Assembly: GCA_036796975.1 (NCBI GenBank)
Contig: DAIRBY010000004.1
Location: 34,116-98,115, forward strand
Source: UBA8190 sp003453695
GTDB lineage: Bacteria; Actinomycetota; Acidimicrobiia; Acidimicrobiales; UBA8190
Length of the DNA: 64,000 nucleotides
Direction: 5' to 3'
The notes under the pieces were generated by a model, which saw only the letters and a list, made by a program, of their open reading frames with translations, searched no databases and was not told the origin of the DNA. This document shows positions 26,569 to 34,336 of this stretch, one piece after another. The translations under genes and the position numbers were made by a program. Position 1 is the stretch's first letter, and each line of letters starts with the position of its first letter.

Positions 26569-27080
26569 TGGCGCGCGGAGGAGGAGGGAGCGGACCCGAC
26601 CGCAGCCGCCGTGGGCCCAAGGACGCCGCCCGGCGCATCAAGAAGAAGCCGTGCGCCCTGTGCCGGGACAAGGCCCAGTGGGTCGACTACAAGGACGTCA
26701 ACCTGCTGCGCAAGTACATGAGCGACCGGGGGAAGATCCGCGCCCGCCGGGTGACCGGCAACTGCGCTCAGCACCAGCGGGCGGTGGCGCTGGCCATCCG
26801 CACCGCCCGGGAGCTGGCGCTCGTCCCCTACACCCAGCGGACCGTCACCGAGCGCGGCGGCGGTCGAGGGCGCCGTGGCGAGCGCGGGGAGCGGGGTCCC
26901 CGGGGACCTCGTGACGCCCAGGTCCCGGCCGCTGCGCCGAGGGCGGACGCCACCGAGGACGCCGGCGCCTCTGAAGAGCCCGAGGTCACCGCTCTCGAGA
27001 ACGGGGAGGTCGAGGAGCCCGAGGTCGAGCAGCCCGAAGCTGTCCCGGACAGCGCTGCGGACGTGGAGGAGACGGTCTGA
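26568..27080 (+). CDS. rpsR: 30S ribosomal protein S18 with long acidic tail
   Basis: The S18 core lies at residues 20-95 (RIKKKPCALCRDKAQWVDYK, then YMSDRGKIRARRVTGNCAQH), with the CxxC...CxxH zinc-type ligands. The protein is 170 residues long, about twice the normal 75-85. After the core comes an Arg/Gly-rich segment (RGGGRGRRGERGERGPRG) and then a strongly acidic tail rich in Glu, Val and Pro. Its stop overlaps the rplI start by one base. The tail is disordered-looking and its function is unknown. Confidence 0.93.
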   Translation: MARGGGGSGPDRSRRGPKDAARRIKKKPCALCRDKAQWVDYKDVNLLRKYMSDRGKIRARRVTGNCAQHQRAVALAIRTARELALVPYTQRTVTERGGGRGRRGERGERGPRGPRDAQVPAAAPRADATEDAGASEEPEVTALENGEVEEPEVEQPEAVPDSAADVEETV

Positions 27081-27529
27081 TGCGGGTGCTGCTGCGCGAC
27101 GACGTCGACGGGCTGGGTCGGCGCGGCGACATCGTCGAGGTGACGGGCGGCTTCGCACGGAACTTCCTCCTGCCCACGGGCCGGGCCATGAAGGCGACAG
27201 AGGCCATGAGCACCCAGGCGACGGCGATGCGGCGGTCCCGGGATCTGCGCGACGCCAAGGACAAAGAGGCGGCGGAGGCGGTGGCGGCCGTCCTCGCCGG
27301 CAAGACCCTCACGATCTCTGCTCGCAGTGGCGCCGAGGGCCGGCTGTTCGGCTCGGTGACCACCCAGGACGTGGCGGACGCCGTCGAGGCCCAGACCGGC
27401 GCCGTCGTCGACCGGCGCAAGATCCGCCTGGAGGAGCCCATCAAGTCCTTGGGCACCCACATCGTGCCCGTGCACCTGCACGGGGACGTCGAGGCCGAGC
27501 TCACCGTGGAGGTCGTGCCCGCCGGCTGA
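27080..27529 (+). CDS. rplI: 50S ribosomal protein L9
   Basis: This 149-residue protein is L9. The N-terminal domain shows MRVLLRDDVDGLGRRGDIVE and VTGGFARNFLLPTGRAM, a long connecting helix follows (residues 40-75), and the C-terminal RNA-binding domain includes RSGAEGRLFGSVTTQDVA. Length is standard. It precedes dnaB by 218 bp. Confidence 0.96.
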   Translation: MRVLLRDDVDGLGRRGDIVEVTGGFARNFLLPTGRAMKATEAMSTQATAMRRSRDLRDAKDKEAAEAVAAVLAGKTLTISARSGAEGRLFGSVTTQDVADAVEAQTGAVVDRRKIRLEEPIKSLGTHIVPVHLHGDVEAELTVEVVPAG

Positions 27530-27535
27530 CGCCAG

Positions 27536-27554
27536 CCGTCCTCTTTCGGGACGG
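27536..27554. terminator. stem-loop after rplI
   Basis: CCGTCC (27536-27541) pairs with GGACGG (27549-27554) across a 7-base loop, just 6 bp past the rplI stop. No T-tract follows, so a classical intrinsic terminator is doubtful, but the position suits transcript-end formation or attenuation before dnaB. Confidence 0.4.
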
Positions 27555-27604
27555 CCCGGCGGGGTGCTGTCACAGCCACCTGTCAGCCTGGCCGGCGTGG
27601 GACG

Positions 27605-27720
27605 TCTTCCACAGGAAGCCGAGGCAGCGGCGTTATCCCCAGTCGCCAGGAACGAATCCACCGGTCCTCCACAGCGACGTGCCCGGGGTATTCCCCAGCT
27701 TCCGGTACTCGTTAACCCCA
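27605..27720 (+). promoter_or_regulatory. row of degenerate DnaA-box-like 9-mers before dnaB
   Basis: Five same-strand 9-mers resemble TTATCCACA: TCTTCCACA (27605), TTATCCCCA (27633, one mismatch), TCCTCCACA (27665), TATTCCCCA (27689) and TTAACCCCA (27712). Their starts are 23-32 bp apart. They fill the rplI-dnaB gap, the largest in this group, and could bind DnaA or another factor to control dnaB. Chance similarity is possible because the matches are weak. Confidence 0.35.
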
Positions 27721-27747
27721 AGGCGAATGGGCGAAGGTAGCCGGGCC

Positions 27748-29631
27748 ATGGCGCAAGCGCTCGAGAACCGGATCCGCCCGCTCAAGCCCGCCGGCGGCCG
27801 GGTCCCGCCGCACGACCTCGACGCTGAGGAGTCCCTGCTCGGGGCCATGCTGCTTTCTCGGGACGCCATCGCCGCCGCCCTCGAGTGCTGCAGCTCCGAG
27901 GACTTCTACAAGCCCGCCCACGGCCACATCTTCGGAGCGGTCACCGCGCTGTATGCCCGGGGCGAGCCCGCCGACCCGGTGACGGTGGCCGACGAGCTGC
28001 GCCGGTCCGGCCTGCTCGAGGCGGTCGGGGACCCGTCCATTCTCATTTCGCTGCAGGTCGACACGCCTTCCACGGCGAACGCCTCGCACTACGCCAAGAT
28101 CGTCGAGGAGCACGCCCTGCTCCGCGGCTTGGTGTCCGTGGCCGGCGAGATCGCCGAGCTGGGCTACAGCGTCCCCGAGAACGTGTCCGAGGTCATCGAC
28201 CGGGCCGAGACCATGGTCTTCGAGGTTGCCCAGCGCCGTGTCGTGGACTCCATGTCCTCGTTGCGCGACCTGCTGGCCCAGAGCCTCGACCACCTCGAGA
28301 ATCTCTACGAGCGGGGCGACACGATCACCGGCGTGCCCACCGGGTACACCGATCTCGACGAGCGGCTGGCCGGGCTGCAGAAGGCGAATCTGGTGGTCAT
28401 AGGGGCCCGCCCCAGCATGGGGAAGACCGCGATGGCACTCGGCGTCGTCGCCCATGCCGCCGTGCACGCCCGAGTACCGGTGCTCCTGTTCTCGCTGGAG
28501 ATGAGCCACCTCGAGCTGACACAGCGCCTGCTGTGCTCGGAGGCACGCGTCGACGCCACCCGCATGCGCAACGGCCGGCTGCTCGAGGCGGACTGGCCCA
28601 AGATCTCCGACGCCATCGGCCGCCTCGGTGACGCCCCCATCTACATCGACGACAACCCCAACGTCACGGTGATGGACATCCGGGCCAAGGCCCGCCGGCT
28701 CAAGGCACGCGAGGGCCTCGGCCTGGTCGTCGTCGACTATCTCCAGCTCATGACCGGCCACCTGCGCAGCCGCGCTGAGAACCGACAGGTCGAGGTGTCG
28801 GAGATCAGCCGGGGCTTGAAGGTGCTCGCCCGCGAGCTCGACATCCCGGTGATCGCGCTGTCGCAGCTTTCTCGCAATCTCGAGATGCGCCAGGACAAGC
28901 GTCCAGTTCTCTCCGACCTGAGAGAGAGCGGCTGCCTCACGGCCGATACTCGGATCCTCCGAGCCGACACCGGCGGGGAGGTGACGATGGGCGAACTGCT
29001 CGCCACCGGGGAGCGCGACACTCCTGTCTGGGCCCTCGACACGCACCTGCAGCTCGTTCCGTCAACGATGACCCGTGTCTTCCCCAGTGGGGTCAAGCGG
29101 ACGTTTGAGTTGCGGCTTGCATCGGGCCGCCGCATTCAGGCCAGCGCCAACCGCCCTTTTCGGGCCCGGGGGGGTTGTCGCAGCGTCGCCGAACTGTCGG
29201 TCGGGGACCGTATTGCCTCAGTGTCTTTCGAGTCCGCGGGCGACAGGTCATGGAGCGAGTCTGGATCTGCGCACTTGTGCCCAAGCAGGTCGGTCTCGGT
29301 TGCCATGCTCGAACGACCCCGGGTCCTTTCGTCAGGTCTCGTCTGGGACGCCATCACGGCTATCGAGGACAGGGGCGACGCGCTGGTCTACGACGCCACC
29401 GTGGCCGAACACCACAATTTTGTCGCCAACGGGATCGTGGCGCACAACTCGATCGAGCAAGATGCGGACGTCGTGATGTTCATCTACCGCGACGAGATCT
29501 ACAACCCCGATTCAGCAGACCGCGGCAAGGCCGAGATCATCATCGCCAAACACCGCAACGGCCCCACCGGTGTCACCCAGCTCGCCTTCATGGACCACCA
29601 CACCCGGTTCGCCAACATGGCCCACGTCTGA
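27748..29631 (+). CDS. dnaB: replicative DNA helicase DnaB, interrupted by an intein
   Basis: The 627-residue precursor contains the replicative helicase DnaB, which unwinds DNA at the fork as a hexamer. The N-terminal domain begins near PPHDLDAEESLLGAML; the RecA-like domain has the Walker A ARPSMGKTAMAL and LGLVVVDYLQLM. After SDLRESG the frame runs into a 172-residue intein, and the helicase resumes with SIEQDADVVMF. Removing the intein leaves about 455 residues, the normal DnaB size. The start at ATG 27748 follows GAAGG; an in-frame ATG at 27727 is an alternative. Confidence 0.95.
   Translation: MAQALENRIRPLKPAGGRVPPHDLDAEESLLGAMLLSRDAIAAALECCSSEDFYKPAHGHIFGAVTALYARGEPADPVTVADELRRSGLLEAVGDPSILISLQVDTPSTANASHYAKIVEEHALLRGLVSVAGEIAELGYSVPENVSEVIDRAETMVFEVAQRRVVDSMSSLRDLLAQSLDHLENLYERGDTITGVPTGYTDLDERLAGLQKANLVVIGARPSMGKTAMALGVVAHAAVHARVPVLLFSLEMSHLELTQRLLCSEARVDATRMRNGRLLEADWPKISDAIGRLGDAPIYIDDNPNVTVMDIRAKARRLKAREGLGLVVVDYLQLMTGHLRSRAENRQVEVSEISRGLKVLARELDIPVIALSQLSRNLEMRQDKRPVLSDLRESGCLTADTRILRADTGGEVTMGELLATGERDTPVWALDTHLQLVPSTMTRVFPSGVKRTFELRLASGRRIQASANRPFRARGGCRSVAELSVGDRIASVSFESAGDRSWSESGSAHLCPSRSVSVAMLERPRVLSSGLVWDAITAIEDRGDALVYDATVAEHHNFVANGIVAHNSIEQDADVVMFIYRDEIYNPDSADRGKAEIIIAKHRNGPTGVTQLAFMDHHTRFANMAHV
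28933..29448 (+). other. DnaB mini-intein at the RESG/SIEQD site
   Basis: This in-frame 172-residue insertion begins with Cys1 (CLTADTRIL, block A) and ends with the penultimate His and terminal Asn (NGIVAHN), followed by Ser+1 of the helicase. Block F (LVYDATVAEHHNFVAN) is well kept. No LAGLIDADG or other endonuclease motif lies between blocks B and F, so it is a mini-intein. Block B, normally Thr-x-x-His (ATANHPF in related DnaB inteins), reads ASANRPF, so the histidine that assists the first acyl shift is replaced by Arg. The insertion point is the known DnaB site used by cyanobacterial and mycobacterial inteins. Confidence 0.93.
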
Positions 29632-29655
29632 GGGGGCTCCGAGTCTGAGCTCCGC

Positions 29656-30147
29656 CTAGGCGGTCTTGGCCCACTTGCCCAGCAACTTGGCCTGTTCGGT
29701 CATGTGTTGGCGCAACCCCATCAGGATGGCGCGCTCAACGGCGCCGGCCACGATGGGCACGTGGGCGCGCAGATCACCCTCGATTACCTGCACAGCCCTC
29801 CGGCCGTCCTCTTCGAAGCGGTACTCACCCGAGCACTCGAGGCGGTCGGCGTAGTGATCGGGCAGCATGCGGAACTCAGCCCGGTGCTGGTCGAATTGCA
29901 TCACCGACTCGATGACCCACGTCATCTTCTCGGGATCGAGCACCGCCCGGGCAGGCCGGGCCAGATGCCCCGTGAAGTGGTAACGGACGGACAAACGGAC
30001 CGCGCCCTTCTCCTTCTTGATCGACAGGACCTCGGGGGTGCCGATGTTGTCCATGGCACCGAGCGACGCGTAGAAGTCGGGGTCGACCATGGCCCGTTCG
30101 GCCTCTTTGCGCGAGACCTCCAACGGCTGGGTCACGGAGAAGTGCAT
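29656..30147 (-). CDS. DUF2505 family protein
   Basis: This 163-residue protein matches the actinobacterial DUF2505 family, a START-like fold. It begins MHFSVTQPLEVSRKEAERAM and runs through DPDFYASLG, alternating strands (VRLSVRYHFTG, TWVIESVMQFD) and a long C-terminal helix (VAGAVERAILMGLRQHM). Members probably bind a lipophilic ligand; no enzymatic residues are evident. It is convergent with dnaB. Confidence 0.8.
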   Translation of the reverse strand: MHFSVTQPLEVSRKEAERAMVDPDFYASLGAMDNIGTPEVLSIKKEKGAVRLSVRYHFTGHLARPARAVLDPEKMTWVIESVMQFDQHRAEFRMLPDHYADRLECSGEYRFEEDGRRAVQVIEGDLRAHVPIVAGAVERAILMGLRQHMTEQAKLLGKWAKTA

Positions 30148-30187
30148 GAGCCGAAGCGTACGGGTTGTCGCTGAAGGCGCCGGCGGC

Positions 30188-31807
30188 TCAGTGGTCGACG
30201 CCGCCTTCCTCGGCCGGTGCCAGTGGCTGGGTCGATGCGTCCCCGGCGCCGTTGTCGCTGCCTCCGACCCCCGGTTCGCCAGGGACAGCCGGCCGAAAGG
30301 CGGTCGGGCCGCCGGCCGGGGGCGGATAGGCGGGCGGTGGGTAATCCGGTGCCGGATAGTCGGGCCGGGCCGGCACGGACAGCGGCAGACGGACCCAGAA
30401 CGTCGATCCCCCCGCCCCGTTCGACTCCACTCCCACGGTGCCCCCGTGCGCCCGGGTGATGGCAGCGACGATGGCGAGCCCCAGGCCCATGCCGCCGGTG
30501 GTGCGGGTCCGGGAGGCGTCGGCGCGGTGGAAGGGCTCGAAGATGCGCTCCTGCTCGCCGGCGGGGATGCCCGGTCCCTGGTCGTGGACCTCGAGCAGGG
30601 CGCTCGGGCCGTCGCGGCCGACCCGCACCCCGATGGGCGTTCCCGCCGGGGTGTGCCGCTCGGCGTTGGTGAGCAGGTTGTCGGCCACCTGCCGAAGCCG
30701 GCTGGCGTCGCCCTCCACGGGGACGTCGCCGGGGTCGGCGAAGGTGATGGTCCGCTCGGGTGCAGACACGCGCGCCGCGTCGACCGCTGCGCCCACCACC
30801 TGGCTGAGATCGAGTCGCTCGTGCTCGAGAGGCCGCTCCCGGTCCAGGCGGGCCAAGAGGAGCAGGTCGCTCACCAGCTCGCTCATGCGGTCGGCCTCGC
30901 TACGGATGTGCCGCATGGCCGTGGCCAGATCCTCGGGCCGGTCGCGCGCACCCCGATCGAACATCTCGGCGTATCCCCGGATCGACGTCAAGGGGGTGCG
31001 CAACTCGTGAGAGGCGTCGGCGAGGAACCGGCGCAGTCGCTCCTCGGAGGCGGCCCGGGCGTCGAAGGCGTGCTCGATGTTCCCGAGCATGGTGTTGAGG
31101 GCGAGCCCCAGCTGACCGACTTCGGTGTTCCCGTCGTCCACGGGCACACGTCGGGTGAGGTCGCCCTGGGCGATGGCTCCTGCCGTCTCGGCCATCTCGT
31201 CGAGGGGACGCAGGCCGCGGCGCACGATCCACCACGCCATGGCCCCGAGCACGACCACCACGGCCACGGTGACGACGGCCTCGAGCCAGACCAGCTCGCT
31301 CAGGGTGCTCGAGATGTCGGTGCTGGGAAAGGCCAGGACGAGAGTGCCTCCGCCGTTGACGGGCTCGGCCAGGACCTCGTACTGCACCGAGTGGTCGACA
31401 CTGGCAGCCGAGAAGTACTGGGTGTTCGTGGCGCTCGAAGTGGAGCCCGGAAGCGACGACGGCAGCGAGGGTGCCGCCGTCGAGCTGTTGTTCGTCAGGG
31501 GGAAGCCGGACACGAGCGTGCTGCCCGTGGAGTCGAGGAGCACCACGTAGGTTCCGGCCGGGAGCGTGCTGCCGGCGCCGAAGTGGAAGTACTGGACGCA
31601 GGCCTCGGGGCCTCCGCCGCCAGGACCGCCCGGGCCGAGACAGCGGCTGAGCCCGGTGTAGACGGACTGGGCGGAGTCGGCCAGCTGCTGATTGGTACGG
31701 CTGTAGAGGTACGAGGCGAGCTGGTTGTAGATGGCCACGTCGGCGACCACGAGCCCGGCTGCCACGATGCCCACCAGGACGAGGAGCAGCCTGAGGCGAA
31801 GGGTCAT
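30188..31807 (-). CDS. sensor histidine kinase (HAMP-HisKA-HATPase)
   Basis: This 539-residue membrane kinase has a first transmembrane helix (LLLVLVGIVAAGLVVADVAI), an external sensor region of about 165 residues, a second helix (VVTVAVVVVLGAMAWWIV), a HAMP linker, the phosphoacceptor box DASHELRTPLTSIRGYAEM, and an ATPase domain with NLLTNAERHT, DQGPGIP and GMGLGLAIV. A Pro/Tyr-rich cytoplasmic tail (YPAPDYPPPAYPPP) follows. The stimulus is unknown. Its ATG overlaps the response-regulator stop (ATGA), so the pair is co-translated. Confidence 0.93.
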   Translation of the reverse strand: MTLRLRLLLVLVGIVAAGLVVADVAIYNQLASYLYSRTNQQLADSAQSVYTGLSRCLGPGGPGGGGPEACVQYFHFGAGSTLPAGTYVVLLDSTGSTLVSGFPLTNNSSTAAPSLPSSLPGSTSSATNTQYFSAASVDHSVQYEVLAEPVNGGGTLVLAFPSTDISSTLSELVWLEAVVTVAVVVVLGAMAWWIVRRGLRPLDEMAETAGAIAQGDLTRRVPVDDGNTEVGQLGLALNTMLGNIEHAFDARAASEERLRRFLADASHELRTPLTSIRGYAEMFDRGARDRPEDLATAMRHIRSEADRMSELVSDLLLLARLDRERPLEHERLDLSQVVGAAVDAARVSAPERTITFADPGDVPVEGDASRLRQVADNLLTNAERHTPAGTPIGVRVGRDGPSALLEVHDQGPGIPAGEQERIFEPFHRADASRTRTTGGMGLGLAIVAAITRAHGGTVGVESNGAGGSTFWVRLPLSVPARPDYPAPDYPPPAYPPPAGGPTAFRPAVPGEPGVGGSDNGAGDASTQPLAPAEEGGVDH

Positions 31808-32520
31808 TGCCTCTGGCGCGGTGCTCGGATGCTGTAGCCGACGCCGCGCACCGTGTGGATGAGCCGGGGCCCGAGGCTGTCGATCTTCTTGCGCAGGTAG
31901 CTGATGTAGATCTCGACCACGTTGGCATTGCCGTCGAAGTCGTACTGCCACACCCGGTCGAGGATCTGCGACTTGGAGACGACCCGCCCGGTGTTGAGCA
32001 TGAGGTAGTGGAGGAGCTTGAACTCGGTGGGGGTGAGCTCGACCGGGACCTCACCCCGGTACACCTCGTGACTCTCCTCGTCGAGCTCCAGGTCGGCCAC
32101 GACCAGCCGGGAGCTGTGGCCGTCTCCGTGCACGCGGCGGAGGATGGCCCGCACCCGCACGATGAGCTCCTCCACGCTGAAGGGCTTGGTCATGTAGTCG
32201 TCGCCGCCCAGGGTGAAGCCCCTGAGCTTGTCGTCGAGGGTGTCGCGGGCGGTCAGGAACAGCACCGGGACCCGGCCGCCGATGCCGTCTCGGGTCATGC
32301 GCTCGAGGACCTCGAAGCCGGTCAAGTCGGGGAGCATCACGTCGAGGACGACCAGCTGGGGCCGGAAGCGTGAGATGGAGTCGAGCGCCTGACGGCCGGC
32401 GTTGGCCACCTCCACCTGGAGGCCCTCGTATCGCAGGGCCATCGAGACCAGGTCGGTGATGCTGCGCTCGTCGTCGACGACGAGGACGCGGGGGGTGCTG
32501 TCAGTGGCCGTCGTGGTCAT
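31804..32520 (-). CDS. OmpR/PhoB family response regulator
   Basis: This 238-residue regulator has a receiver domain (VLVVDDERSITDLVSMAL, phosphoacceptor in VVLDVMLPDLTGFEV, Lys in YMTKPFSVEEL) and a winged-helix output domain (ELTPTEFKLLHYLM, VEIYISYLRKKID, IHTVRGVGYSI). Its receiver resembles the mycobacterial PhoP/TrcR group. It is partnered by the kinase immediately downstream. ATG 32520 has a GGAGG ribosome binding site at proper distance. Confidence 0.94.
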   Translation of the reverse strand: MTTTATDSTPRVLVVDDERSITDLVSMALRYEGLQVEVANAGRQALDSISRFRPQLVVLDVMLPDLTGFEVLERMTRDGIGGRVPVLFLTARDTLDDKLRGFTLGGDDYMTKPFSVEELIVRVRAILRRVHGDGHSSRLVVADLELDEESHEVYRGEVPVELTPTEFKLLHYLMLNTGRVVSKSQILDRVWQYDFDGNANVVEIYISYLRKKIDSLGPRLIHTVRGVGYSIRAPRQRQ

Positions 32521-32639
32521 GGTCGACCTCCTCGACCCCATCGTCGGCCGTGAGACTGTGCAGTGGCTGTGAGATCCCTATGAGAGAAGCGTAGGGGCGA
32601 CGCCCGGTGCGACCCGGAGGAAGAGGGGTCTCCGCCTGC

Positions 32640-32792
32640 TCAGGCGGTCTTGGCCAGCGTCTCCTCGAAGTCGAAGGCGCCCTGGTCCAGCCGCTCGGTG
32701 CGGAGGGGGATGGCGGGAGAGGTCGACTCGCAGTCCAGCAACGTCTCGTCGATCAACCGGACGATCTCGTCACACCGTTCTCCGAGAGTCAT
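32640..32792 (-). CDS. 50-residue hypothetical protein
   Basis: This short reading frame encodes MTLGERCDEIVRLIDETLLD followed by a 30-residue acidic segment ending in EETLAKTA. It has a strong ribosome binding site (GGGAGG eight bases before ATG 32792), and the codon third positions are GC-rich as in its neighbours. The first half is a regular amphipathic helix. No family is recognised. It stands alone between the response regulator promoter and ilvA. Confidence 0.5.
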   Translation of the reverse strand: MTLGERCDEIVRLIDETLLDCESTSPAIPLRTERLDQGAFDFEETLAKTA

Positions 32793-32952
32793 GGTCACGC
32801 CTCCCGCTCCTGTCTACCCAAATCATCGGCAACTCCACCCCCCGGCCTGAAGGACCGGACGTCTCTTCTTTGTCGGGACGTTCGGCCCGAGGCCCTTCTT
32901 CGACGTTTCGTGGCTGAGACGGGCGCAAAAGACCACGAAGCGCGGTGAAAGC

Positions 32953-32967
32953 CACCCGAGTCGGGTG
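32953..32967. promoter_or_regulatory. palindrome upstream of ilvA
   Basis: CACCCGA-G-TCGGGTG is a perfect 15-base inverted repeat with a one-base centre, ending 19 bp before the ilvA GTG. TACGAT at 32973-32978, just after it, could be a -10 element, so the palindrome may be an operator overlapping the promoter. A loop of one base argues against a hairpin terminator. Confidence 0.4.
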
Positions 32968-32986
32968 ACCCCTACGATCGAGGGCT

Positions 32987-34246
32987 GTGGACGACTGGCG
33001 GGACGCCGTGGGCATCGAGGACGTGCGACGGGCCGCCGAGCGCCTGGCGCCCCTCGGGGTGGAGACGCCCCTCCAGCGCAGCGAGCGGCTGTCCGAGCAG
33101 GTCAAGGCCGAGGTGTACCTGAAGCGCGAGGACCTCCAGGCGGTCCGCTCCTACAAGATCCGCGGCGCCTACAACTTCATCGCCAGCCTGGACCCCGAGA
33201 CCCTGCTGCCCGGGGTGGTGTGCGCCAGTGCCGGCAACCACGCCCAGGGGGTGGCCTGGAGCTGCCGCCACCTCCAGGTCCGCGGCGCTGTGTTCCTGCC
33301 TCGGCGCACCCCCCGCCAGAAGGTGGCCCGCATCCGGGCCCTGGCCGGGGACCTCGTCGACGTCCGCTTCGCCGGTGACAGCTTCGACGACGCCTACGCG
33401 GCGGCCCTCGACTACTCGGCCGACACCGGGGCGGTGGTGGTGCCCACCTTCGACCACCCCCTCACCGTGGCCGGGCAGGGGACGATCGCCTTGGAGGTGG
33501 TCGCCCAGCTCGGCACCCCGCCCGACGTGGTGGTGGTCCCGGTGGGCGGGGGTGGCCTGCTGGCGGGCATCGCCGTGGCCCTCGACGGGCTCGGCGCCCC
33601 GACCGAGACCATCGGGGTGCAGCCGGCCGGCGCCCCGGCCATGTTGCGCTCCATCGAGGCGGGCCATCCCGTGGTCATCGACATCGCCGACGACTTCGTG
33701 GACGGGGCGGTGGTGCGCACACCCGGAGCCCTCACCTTCTGCGTGGTCCGCGACCTCGTGCCCGACCTGGAAGTGGTGGACGAAGGACGGGTGTGCACCG
33801 AACAGCTGGCGCTCTACCAGGACGACGGCATCGTGGCGGAGCCGGCCGGCGCCCTGGCGCTGGCTGCCCTCGAACAGCTCGGCCCCCGGCTGTTGGGCCG
33901 CAGCGTGGTGTGCATCCTGAGCGGCGGGAACAACGACGTCGCCCGCTACGACGAGATCATCGAGCGCAGCCTGGTGGCCCAGGGGCTCAAGCACTACTTC
34001 ATCGTGGCCTTCCCCCAGCAGCCGGGCGCGCTGCGCCGCTTTCTCGACGAGTGCCTGGGGCCGACCGACGACATCGTGCTCTTCGAGTACATGAAGAAGA
34101 ACGACCGGGAGTTCGGACCGGCGTTGGTAGGCGTCGAGCTGGCCGCCCGGGAGGACCTGGCCCCGCTGCTGCGCCGCATCGCCGCCTCAGGTCTCGACGT
34201 GCAGCGCGTCCCGCCCGACAGTCCGGTCTTCCACCTGCTCGTCTGA
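32987..34246 (+). CDS. ilvA: threonine ammonia-lyase (threonine dehydratase)
   Basis: This 419-residue PLP enzyme deaminates threonine to 2-oxobutanoate, the entry to isoleucine synthesis. The PLP lysine is in VRSYKIRGAYNF, the substrate loop is CASAGNHAQGVAW, and the phosphate-binding glycine loop is VPVGGGGLLAGIA. The C-terminal 90 residues (HYFIVAFPQQPGALRRFLDE) form one short ACT-like domain, as in the single-ACT form found in actinobacteria. The GTG start is preceded by GAGGG. Confidence 0.93.
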   Translation: MDDWRDAVGIEDVRRAAERLAPLGVETPLQRSERLSEQVKAEVYLKREDLQAVRSYKIRGAYNFIASLDPETLLPGVVCASAGNHAQGVAWSCRHLQVRGAVFLPRRTPRQKVARIRALAGDLVDVRFAGDSFDDAYAAALDYSADTGAVVVPTFDHPLTVAGQGTIALEVVAQLGTPPDVVVVPVGGGGLLAGIAVALDGLGAPTETIGVQPAGAPAMLRSIEAGHPVVIDIADDFVDGAVVRTPGALTFCVVRDLVPDLEVVDEGRVCTEQLALYQDDGIVAEPAGALALAALEQLGPRLLGRSVVCILSGGNNDVARYDEIIERSLVAQGLKHYFIVAFPQQPGALRRFLDECLGPTDDIVLFEYMKKNDREFGPALVGVELAAREDLAPLLRRIAASGLDVQRVPPDSPVFHLLV

Positions 34247-34336
34247 CGTTCCCGACCACAGAGCCACGCTCGTCGGAGGCACAGCGACGCCGGTTGCGTG
34301 GTGGCAGCAATCGCCCTAGCAGACAAGACTGACACC

